This document shows, one piece after another, positions 1 through 5,746 of a stretch of DNA of 9,534 nucleotides (the stretch's first letter is position 1; every line of letters starts with the position of its first letter). The stretch spans positions 1 to 9,534 of the forward strand of contig JAAYFZ010000162.1 in the NCBI GenBank assembly GCA_012727965.1, read 5' to 3'. Origin of the DNA: Clostridiaceae bacterium. GTDB lineage: Bacteria; Bacillota; Clostridia; Saccharofermentanales; UBA5734. Under the pieces are notes generated by a model. It was given only the letters and a program-made list of their open reading frames with translations, did not search any database and was not told the origin of the DNA. A program made the position numbers and the translations under genes.

Positions 1-975
1 GAAGTCATCAGGGTTTTTCCGGATAGCTGCCGGCAGCTGATTTCGATCAAGATCAACTAGTTCAAAAATCATTCCTCTTTTTTTAAGCTTGTCTATCATT
101 TTACCGATATCACGATTGGTTTTGAAGCACGCCTGATACGATTCCGTCTCAAAAGGCAATTCTGTCTTATGATTTGCCAGTAAATATGCCAGCAGCTGTA
201 TGTCAGAAACTTCATTTTTCTCATCTAGTTGAACAAACTCTGCTACTGAGCTAATTATGTCAGATTTCAGACTGTTAATCAATTCATCCTTATTCATTTT
301 ACTCCAGTTTCTTGTTTTGTGAAATCTGCCAATAGCGCGCAAACTAAGCATTCTCTGCCTGGTCAAGCAGCTGCCAAGTCTCCATTCATAAGGATTCATA
401 TATTGAAAATGTCTGCTCCTGGGCACCAGGAGTGCCAGTCTGATATTGATCTGAACAATATCAGGTTCAATAGGCTCGAAGCTATCATCAGAAGGGGCTG
501 CTCCTTTTGCCTTGATGCAGCAGGGGTATATTACTGATTTCTCCAGTGGCAGAACACGCTCAAAAATAACATCATGTTCCCAGTTTTCATTGAAATCATA
601 GGTATAAATACCACGATCATAAACCGCAAATACTTCTGCGACTTCGGTCATGTCTTCACTTTTCATCTCTATATCAGGATTAGTGTCTGTTAGTATTTCC
701 AACTCTTTTGCCGATTCTATTCTAACCTTGCCGCCAAATACGAAATTATGCGGACGCAGATCCCGCCACTCAAATGCAGCCTGAATAACGGCATGAAGAC
801 CGGCGAAGCTCCAGTTGTCTGGTATTAAAATACGTCGCCAGACCGGACTGCCGGTATGTTTAAGCTGCACCTTAAACTGAAGAACAGAAGTGTTATTGTC
901 GAGTTCTTCGATTGCGGCTGTCTGATTCTTGATGCTTTTTCTCTGCTCAGCTGACTGCAGGATTTTTTTGATCAT
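1..975 (-). CDS. PRiA4_ORF3-like domain protein, partial (3' end outside window)
   Basis: An open frame without stops runs from an ATG at 975 to the left edge (325 codons, C-terminus missing). Residues about 30-160 resemble the PRiA4_ORF3 domain (plasmid pRiA4b ORF-3 family): a strand ending in SPVWRRILIP, then LHAVIQAAFEW, HNFVFGG, YTYDFNENWEHDV and YPCCIKAKGAAPSDD. These match the family's PxWRR, LHxxIQxAxGW, YDFGDxWxH and CxxGxxAxPPED signatures. The usual CGGPWGY segment after PED is absent, and the frame jumps to FEPIEPDIVQINIRLA, which resembles the family's FDPExFDxxExN tail. Residues about 185-226 are strikingly Arg-rich and unlike the rest. The final part, from Met at 297 (MNKDELINS), reads like a normal helical domain and has its own GGAG four bases upstream. 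It could therefore be a separate second gene. The start is supported by GGAGT at 983-987. The molecular function of the family is not established; I claim domain membership only. Confidence 0.7.
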   Translation of the reverse strand, partial: MIKKILQSAEQRKSIKNQTAAIEELDNNTSVLQFKVQLKHTGSPVWRRILIPDNWSFAGLHAVIQAAFEWRDLRPHNFVFGGKVRIESAKELEILTDTNPDIEMKSEDMTEVAEVFAVYDRGIYTYDFNENWEHDVIFERVLPLEKSVIYPCCIKAKGAAPSDDSFEPIEPDIVQINIRLALLVPRSRHFQYMNPYEWRLGSCLTRQRMLSLRAIGRFHKTRNWSKMNKDELINSLKSDIISSVAEFVQLDEKNEVSDIQLLAYLLANHKTELPFETESYQACFKTNRDIGKMIDKLKKRGMIFELVDLDRNQLPAAIRKNPDDF

Positions 976-1012
976 ATTAGCCACTCCATTATCATTATTT
1001 GATGTTTATCTT

Positions 1013-1031
1013 ATGTTACACATAGTGACAT
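1013..1031. promoter_or_regulatory. Imperfect dyad, possible operator upstream of the PRiA4_ORF3-like gene
   Basis: ATGTTAC-ACATA-GTGACAT forms two 7-bp arms that match at 6 of 7 positions around a 5-bp spacer. It lies about 40 bp ahead of the start at 975, where a repressor could act. I recognise no particular regulator and could not define a convincing -35/-10 pair here, so this is weak. Confidence 0.2.
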
Positions 1032-1034
1032 ATT

Positions 1035-1066
1035 AAAACAGCCGATGCAAGTGCAATCAGCTGTTT
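1035..1066 (-). terminator. Rho-independent terminator candidate behind the carboxypeptidase gene
   Basis: Read on the minus strand, AAACAGC (1066-1060) pairs with GCTGTTT (1042-1036), and a short T run (TTTTAAT) follows. Within the 17-nt loop, further weak pairing (TGC with GCA) is possible. It lies 24 bp past the stop codon of the D-Ala-D-Ala carboxypeptidase. The stem is short and A/T-rich, so termination may be leaky. Confidence 0.45.
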
Positions 1067-1089
1067 ACGAATAAGTAAATGTAATAGAA

Positions 1090-2571
1090 TCAAAGCAGCC
1101 TTCTGCCGCGATCCACATGATAAGGCTTAACATTATACTGTTGACGCAATCTCTCGAGTTTACGTCTGCGGCGTCGCCGTTTACGCTCACGGAGGATGAG
1201 GTAAATCACAAATAATGCAGCTAATCCAGCCATAACAGGCAGGAGCCTGCGAACGAATAAACTCACTCGTCTGGCTATTCCAACTTGCTCAGATTGATCA
1301 TTTGATAAGTAGTTACTATTGTCATTATCTGATCCCGGAGCAGCCGGTTGATCATTGCCTGCGGCGACTAAATTCTCTTCAGATGCTGACTCCAAATCAA
1401 TTATTGCCAGCTGATTATACATCCAGCCGTCAGCCTGTTCTTCGTCAACACTAATCACAGCCTGAGCACTTCCAGAAGCTCCAGCCTCTGCAGACAGTTT
1501 ATAATCAATTCTAATTGCATCCTCTGAAATATTTTCATTCAGATATACATTCAGGTCTGAGGAACTGTAATACAGAGTCTCACTAGCTAAATTATCAGCA
1601 CTTAGTCCGGAAAAGCTTTTTGCAATTTTTTCAGCCGGTATCCTGACCTTACGGAAGCTTTCAAATCCATATTCGAATAGAGCATTGGTGTCATCGAATT
1701 TTTCGTTTCTGCCAGACGATTTCATGACAACTGCTACCAGTGTTCTGCCATCTTTTGTGGCAGCGCTTACAAGTGTGTTGCCCGCAGCGTTTGTATAACC
1801 GGTTTTGCTTGCAATTACGCCTTCACACTCTATCGTACCGTTGATCAGACAGTTGGCATTGTGCAGAAAACGAGTTTCTGTCTGTTTATTCGTCGGGGGA
1901 ATTTCAAAAAGCTTCTCGGAAAAATATTTTAAAAAAGCCGGCTCCTGTACACATGCTCTCATGATCATGCCCATATCATAAGCTGTGGTTACATGCGAAT
2001 CGTCTGGGAGGCCATGTGCGTTGACAAAATTGCTGTTGATTGCGCCAGCTTCTCTGGCACGTTGATTCATCATATCTGCGAAGCCCTCAAGCGTACCGCC
2101 GATACTCTCTGCTATTCCGTTTGCCGCATCATTACCTGATGCGATCGATATGCCGTAGATTGCCTGATCGAGTGTGATCTGCTCATCCATATCAAGAGCT
2201 ATATGTGAAGATCCCCGCTCTATAGAGAAGACAGCCCTCTCACTCATCGTGATACGCTGGTCTGGTCTTCCGTTTTCGATTGCAAGTAATGCTGTTAGTA
2301 TTTTCGTGATACTAGCAGGGAACATTTTCTTGTTCATTTGCTTCTCAAATAAAACCTGACCACTGGCAGCATCAATCAGAACAGCGGTCTCGGAAAATAA
2401 ATGAGGTCCGTTCACACCCTCATCTTCTATCTGCAGGCCATCAGGATCAGTTATCTCATTAGATTCGTCATTTATGGTCGGTTCACTGGCGGCTGATAAA
2501 TAAACATCAAAACCGGAAGCAAAATATATCAAAATTGCTATAAGCAAAACACTGGCAAAAGCTCTCTTCAT
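1090..2571 (-). CDS. D-alanyl-D-alanine carboxypeptidase (peptidase family S11, low-molecular-weight PBP)
   Basis: A serine enzyme that removes the terminal D-Ala from peptidoglycan stem peptides outside the membrane and so limits cross-linking. All three S11 active-site motifs are present in order (493-aa numbering): SITK at 87-90 with the nucleophile Ser87, SGN at 145-147, and KTG at 256-258. A signal peptide covers about residues 1-28. The catalytic domain spans about 58-300, and a PBP5-type C-terminal beta domain follows to about 390. After an acidic, Asn/Asp-rich linker comes a membrane segment (about 443-461) and a very basic tail with six consecutive Arg, so the C-terminus is anchored with the tail in the cytosol. 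I chose the ATG at 2571 because AAGGA lies 5 bases upstream. The longer frame from 2622 adds 17 residues that lack signal-peptide character and would be encoded within the promoter/stem region. It is DacA/DacF-like, but I do not assign a specific paralog. Confidence 0.93.
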   Translation of the reverse strand: MKRAFASVLLIAILIYFASGFDVYLSAASEPTINDESNEITDPDGLQIEDEGVNGPHLFSETAVLIDAASGQVLFEKQMNKKMFPASITKILTALLAIENGRPDQRITMSERAVFSIERGSSHIALDMDEQITLDQAIYGISIASGNDAANGIAESIGGTLEGFADMMNQRAREAGAINSNFVNAHGLPDDSHVTTAYDMGMIMRACVQEPAFLKYFSEKLFEIPPTNKQTETRFLHNANCLINGTIECEGVIASKTGYTNAAGNTLVSAATKDGRTLVAVVMKSSGRNEKFDDTNALFEYGFESFRKVRIPAEKIAKSFSGLSADNLASETLYYSSSDLNVYLNENISEDAIRIDYKLSAEAGASGSAQAVISVDEEQADGWMYNQLAIIDLESASEENLVAAGNDQPAAPGSDNDNSNYLSNDQSEQVGIARRVSLFVRRLLPVMAGLAALFVIYLILRERKRRRRRRKLERLRQQYNVKPYHVDRGRRLL

Positions 2572-2603
2572 AAACATCCTTAGCGTATGATCATAATAAA
2601 AAC

Positions 2604-2678
2604 GACTACGGGCAGCCGCCACTCGTTCTGATTAGAGATTATACATCATTAATCAGCTGAGCAAAACCACCCGTAGTC
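2604..2678 (-). promoter_or_regulatory. Inverted repeat with embedded promoter ahead of the carboxypeptidase gene (terminator/attenuator candidate)
   Basis: Nine-base perfect arms, GACTACGGG at 2604-2612 and CCCGTAGTC at 2670-2678, enclose a second pair, CTGATTA at 2628-2634 and TAATCAG at 2650-2656. On the minus strand the outer stem is followed directly by GTTTTTATT, the layout of an intrinsic terminator. A consensus minus-strand -10 TATAAT (2643-2638) lies in the inner loop, with a weak TTTTGC (2666-2661) 17 bp upstream. Transcripts coming from upstream could stop here, while transcripts starting near 2631 would carry only the right arm and proceed into the carboxypeptidase. No known riboswitch class was recognised. 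Confidence 0.5.
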
Positions 2679-2739
2679 ACAAATTCATTGCAGTAATTCT
2701 ATGAGCAATGACCAAAACCGATGTTTTCGTCAATCAGAT

Positions 2740-3144
2740 TTATTTACCTGCTCTACCTCTGCCCTGGCCCAGGCCACCACCATTCATTCCGCCCCTTTGC
2801 TGACTTCCTGATCCGTCCTGAGCGCCATTACCGGCACCATCACCAAGCTTAAGGCCTCTTGAGCCATTGGCTGGCTGACACTCACCAGGTACGCCTTCAC
2901 ATTCTGACATGCGCTCTGTGCGCTCCTGTAATCTTGCGTCTGCCTCAGCCTGAGTTATCCTCTCATCTTCAACTGCCTGCTCAAGACGAGCTTTCATAGC
3001 ATCAGTTCTTGCTGCTTTGAACTCATCGAGCAAGTCAACCTCTGCTGTCTTTAATCTCATAATAAAGCTTGTATGTGTTGAAATTGTGAGGGCTTTTTTT
3101 GATTTTGCGTGTAATTCCTCACACATATTATGGTTTGCTGGCAT
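2740..3144 (-). CDS. Small Gly-rich YckD/DUF2680-like protein, possibly 5'-truncated
   Basis: The 134-residue frame has a charged helical middle, LDEFKAARTDAMKARLEQAV at 39-58 followed by EDERITQAEADARLQERTER. This matches the helix-ITQxQAD-helix unit of small secreted Firmicute proteins of the YckD/DUF2680 type. The C-terminal third (about 92-134) is a Gly/Arg/Gln low-complexity tail, which also occurs in that group. Those proteins normally begin with a signal peptide and a segment resembling EELYAKxxxGKTxGTIAxEAG. Here only EELHAKSKKALTIST remains and no signal peptide is visible. None of the candidate ATGs (3144, 3126, 3060) has a recognisable Shine-Dalgarno. The ATG at 3144 lies just 12 bp from the divergent response-regulator start, leaving no room for a promoter. 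The gene may be a decaying remnant or use the ATG at 3060. Function is unknown. Confidence 0.5.
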   Translation of the reverse strand: MPANHNMCEELHAKSKKALTISTHTSFIMRLKTAEVDLLDEFKAARTDAMKARLEQAVEDERITQAEADARLQERTERMSECEGVPGECQPANGSRGLKLGDGAGNGAQDGSGSQQRGGMNGGGLGQGRGRAGK

Positions 3145-3150
3145 TATAAT
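3103..3150 (+). promoter_or_regulatory. Candidate promoter region of the response-regulator/kinase operon
   Basis: Two possible -10 elements precede the regulator start. TATTAT at 3126-3131 has TTTTGC (3103-3108) 17 bp upstream. TATAAT at 3145-3150 lies just 6 bp before the ATG at 3157 and has no good -35. The second would give a leaderless mRNA, which fits the lack of a Shine-Dalgarno there. CATTATAATG (3142-3151 region) is a palindrome, so the -10 also reads on the other strand. Confidence 0.3.
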
Positions 3151-3156
3151 GAATAC

Positions 3157-3831
3157 ATGATAAAAGTATTACTCGTTGATGATGATATAAAAATCAGCAA
3201 TATGATTGCTGAATACGCGCAGGCAGAGAGCTGGCATTTTGATAAGGCTGCTAACGGTCTCGAGGCTTTGCGTCTTTTTGATAAGCATGTCTATGCTCTG
3301 GTCGTGCTTGATGTTATGATGCCCGGACTTGACGGCTGGGGAGTTCTCAAGAAGATAAGAGAAAACAGCAGCGTACCTGTAATAATGCTGACAGCCCGTG
3401 ATGAGGAATATGACAAGCTGCTTGGTTTCGAACTGGGCTCTGATGACTATATAGGTAAACCATTCAGTCCCCGTGAATTAATTGCCAGAATGAAAGCACT
3501 TCTTAAGCGGTCCGGAGCTTATGAAAACGAGCAAAAATCGCTTGTTTTCGGTTCATTTCGAATCGATATGTCTGCCCATAGAGTCCTAATAGACGATAAC
3601 ATCCTCACTCTCACCCCTCGGGAATATGATCTTCTTGCTTTCATGGCATCACATCCGGGCCAGGCTTTTACCAGGGATCATTTACTCGATCAGGTTTGGG
3701 GATTCGATTATGTCGGCGACAGCAGAACTGTTGATACACACATTAAGAGTCTTAGGGAAAAGCTCGGTGATAGACGTGATTTACTGGCAACAGTCTGGGG
3801 AACAGGCTATAGATTCGAGGTCGAAAAATGA
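3157..3831 (+). CDS. OmpR/PhoB-family two-component response regulator
   Basis: A cytoplasmic DNA-binding regulator switched by phosphoryl transfer from its partner kinase. The receiver domain (about 1-115 of 224 residues) has the acidic pocket LLVDDD with D8/D9, the phospho-acceptor Asp52 in LDVMMPGLDG, the switch Thr79 in MLTARD, and Lys101 in GKPFSPREL. The C-terminal winged helix (about 128-222) carries the family hallmarks LTPREYDLLAFMASHPGQAF, RDHLLDQVWG, SRTVDTHIKSLREKLG and TVWGTGYRFE. I prefer the ATG at 3157, because MIKVLLVDDD is the usual start of the fold; the upstream ATG at 3130 adds nine atypical residues. Neither start has a clear Shine-Dalgarno. The stop overlaps the kinase start by 4 bp, so the two are co-transcribed and translationally coupled. 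The target genes are unknown; nearby copper genes and the carboxypeptidase are candidates by position only. Confidence 0.93.
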   Translation: MIKVLLVDDDIKISNMIAEYAQAESWHFDKAANGLEALRLFDKHVYALVVLDVMMPGLDGWGVLKKIRENSSVPVIMLTARDEEYDKLLGFELGSDDYIGKPFSPRELIARMKALLKRSGAYENEQKSLVFGSFRIDMSAHRVLIDDNILTLTPREYDLLAFMASHPGQAFTRDHLLDQVWGFDYVGDSRTVDTHIKSLREKLGDRRDLLATVWGTGYRFEVEK

Positions 3832-5203
3832 TGATTCGTGGTTTCAAGAGGATAAGCAGCAGACTGTTTTTTTCTTTTTTGCTGATGGCGGTGCTTACTG
3901 TATCGTTGATATGGCTTATACAGGCCGGACTATTGCGTGACAGTTATGTCAAAGGCAAAATCAAGACTGTCGAAAATGCGCTTAGCAATTTCTCAAACAG
4001 CTCAATTGAAGATATCGAAGAGCAGACAGCCTCCAGCCTGTTGATTATTGACGAGAACAATACAATAACTTATCGCGCACAAGGCTTGCCCATGATGGGC
4101 ATGATGCAGAGAAAAGCGCAAAGCATGCTTCCCCTAGTGAAAACAGAAACAAGCTTTGTCAGCGCTGATCATATTGGTGTTCGTTATGCGGTTATTGGTA
4201 CTCCTGCGGAGGATGGCTCAACTATTTTTGCCGTGTTTTCACTTGCTGATGCCGATGAGGCTTCCAGGCTGCTTAGACAACAGCTCTGGTTGATAACAAT
4301 AGTGTTGATATGCCTGGCCGGTATAATCTCCGCCTGGCTTGCAAACGCCTGGCAGGCCCAGTTCAGGCAGTTACCTTGGCCGCCAATCAAATCGAAAAGG
4401 GCGATTATGATATCAGGCTTGAGGTCAATTCAACTGATGAACTTGGTAGACTGACTTCATCTCTAAATTCAATGGCTGCTCAGCTTAAGAGAAATGATCA
4501 ACTGCAGAAGGAGCTGATCGCAAATGTTTCGCATGAGCTCAAGGCGCCTTTGACCATCATTAGAGGGTATGCCGAAACAGTCAAGGATGTCAGCTGGCCT
4601 GATGACGCTAAGAGAAACGCCAGTCTTGATCTAATTATTGATGAGTCTGAGAGACTAAGATCTATCGTTCAGGATATCCTTGATTATTCTCAGTTGCAGG
4701 CAGGAACCATCAAGCTCGACCCTGTAGCCTTTGCCCTCAGACCGTTGCTTGATGACGTACTGCTTAAACTTGATCAACATATCTCCGGCAAGAAACTCAG
4801 TCTCTTGGTTGAAGGAGCTGATTCAATTGTCTTTTTCGACAGAAAACGTCTGCAGCAGGTTATTTTCAATCTTGTTGTTAATGCGATCCAATACTCATAT
4901 GAAGCCTCTGAAATATTGATCAAGATGCAGACGCAAACAAAATTCAATCAAAATGTTTTACGCTTATCTATTATTAATCAGGGACCAGAGATTCCACCTT
5001 CCGAGCTGTCCGCGATCTGGGATAGATTTCACAGATCTAATCAGCTTAGAGCTGATGAGCCAATCGGAACTGGACTTGGTTTGGCTATCGTAAAAAGCAT
5101 AATGGATCAACACGGCTCAAATTATGGCGTTTTAAGCGAAGATGAACATACTGAATTCTGGCTTGAGCTGCCTGTTATTTTGTCAGCTTCTCCACAAGGG
5201 TAA
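3828..5203 (+). pseudogene. Sensor histidine kinase, split by a single-base frameshift near 4346
   Basis: The membrane partner of the response regulator. Frame A (3828-4454) encodes TM1 (about residues 12-33), an extracytoplasmic loop of about 115 residues and TM2 (about 152-170), ending ISAWLAN. Frame B (in frame from 4346 to 5203) continues with RLAGPVQAVTLAANQIEKGD, a HAMP domain. HisKA follows with His236 in NVSHELKAPL (joined numbering), then the HATPase_c N-box around 348-352 and the G2 box GTGLGLAIVK at 414-423. The G1 box reads NQGPE rather than DxGxG. Inserting one base after 4346 restores a 458-residue kinase of ordinary length and layout. As read, frame A adds about 35 nonsense residues and stops at 4454 before the catalytic core. 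Both halves keep good coding character, so the shift is either recent or a sequencing or assembly error. The loop contains a Met-rich patch (MMGMMQRKAQSM, 89-100). GAGGT lies 6 bases before the ATG. Confidence 0.85.
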
Positions 5204-5438
5204 GAATCTCATTAATCTTTTCTTCCTCTTGGCCCTCGGCAAAAGCCTCACGAACGCAGTTCTGAAGATGTGCTTTGACTACCTCGCGGTCTGCCTTACG
5301 TAATATTGCCTGAACAGCCAGAAGCTGATGTGAGACATCCATACAGTAACGATCATCATCTACCATTTTCAACAAACCATCGATCTGCCCGCGTGCTGTT
5401 TTGAGCAGCGACTTGACCTTTTCATGATCAGCTTTCAT
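5175..5438 (-). CDS. csoR: CsoR-type copper-sensing transcriptional repressor
   Basis: An all-helical DUF156 (CsoR/FrmR family) DNA-binding protein of 87 residues, the normal length. In this family apo-protein binds the operator and Cu(I) binding releases it. The Cu(I) ligand set is complete: Cys32 in DRYCMDVSHQ, and His57 and Cys61 in KAHLQNCV. This C-H-C pattern points to CsoR rather than RcnR (H-C-H-H) or CstR (no His ligand). It is the third gene of copA-copZ-csoR. Its ATG overlaps the copZ stop as ATGA, with AGAGGA 8 bases upstream. Its last 29 bp overlap the 3' end of the convergent histidine kinase. It most likely represses its own operon through the GC-rich dyad at 8084-8109. Confidence 0.93.
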   Translation of the reverse strand: MKADHEKVKSLLKTARGQIDGLLKMVDDDRYCMDVSHQLLAVQAILRKADREVVKAHLQNCVREAFAEGQEEEKINEILTLVEKLTK

Positions 5439-5677
5439 TTGAACAATCCTCTTTTCGCTTCGATAGCAAGCGGCTCATAGCCGGCCTCTGTTACAGCGTT
5501 CCTGAGCGTATCATCGCTGATATCTGTTGAATTGAGCTCAATTTTCGCAAGCTTCTTCTTAAGATCGACCTCCGCAGAAACACCATCTATGGCATTTAGA
5601 GCTTTCTCAACTCTTGCCTGACAATGTCCGCATGTCATACCATCGATTTTCATTACTTTTTTAATTTTTCCAGCCAT
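5435..5677 (-). CDS. copZ: Copper chaperone, single HMA domain (CopZ-like)
   Basis: A soluble 80-residue heavy-metal-associated protein that binds Cu(I) and hands it to the CopA ATPase or to CsoR. The metal site is GMTCGHC with Cys16 and Cys19, in the expected ferredoxin-like fold: strand VMKIDGM, helix ARVEKALNAI, strands VSAEVDLKKKLAKIEL, helix DDTLRNAVTEAGY. I chose the ATG at 5677 (MAGKIKK) because AGGAGG stands 8 bases upstream. The longer frame from 5704 would start upstream of that Shine-Dalgarno and adds residues not seen in the family. It lies 69 bp after copA and is translationally coupled to csoR. A short lysine-rich C-terminal tail follows the domain. Confidence 0.92.
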   Translation of the reverse strand: MAGKIKKVMKIDGMTCGHCQARVEKALNAIDGVSAEVDLKKKLAKIELNSTDISDDTLRNAVTEAGYEPLAIEAKRGLFK

Positions 5678-5746
5678 TTTTTCTTCCTCCTGATATATGA
5701 GCAAGTCGTAATTAATGCGACCGCTAGTCTTGTGTAATTGTATTTT

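Noticed and set aside
319..537. Plus-strand 72-codon open frame
   Set aside because: Lies antisense inside the stop-free minus-strand PRiA4_ORF3-like gene, with no ribosome site and no family features.
2572..2622. Longer N-terminus of the carboxypeptidase starting at 2622
   Set aside because: The 17 extra residues precede a normal signal peptide, overlap the inverted-repeat/T-run region, and have no Shine-Dalgarno, while the ATG at 2571 has a good one.
2604..2678. MITE or small mobile element bounded by 9-bp inverted repeats
   Set aside because: No target-site duplication at the ends, no second copy in the window, and the T run plus TATAAT explain it better as a terminator/promoter.
4339..4348. 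Programmed -1 ribosomal frameshift in the kinase
   Set aside because: The overlap sequence does not form a slippery heptamer, and I see no clear downstream stimulatory structure; histidine kinases are not known to be recoded here.
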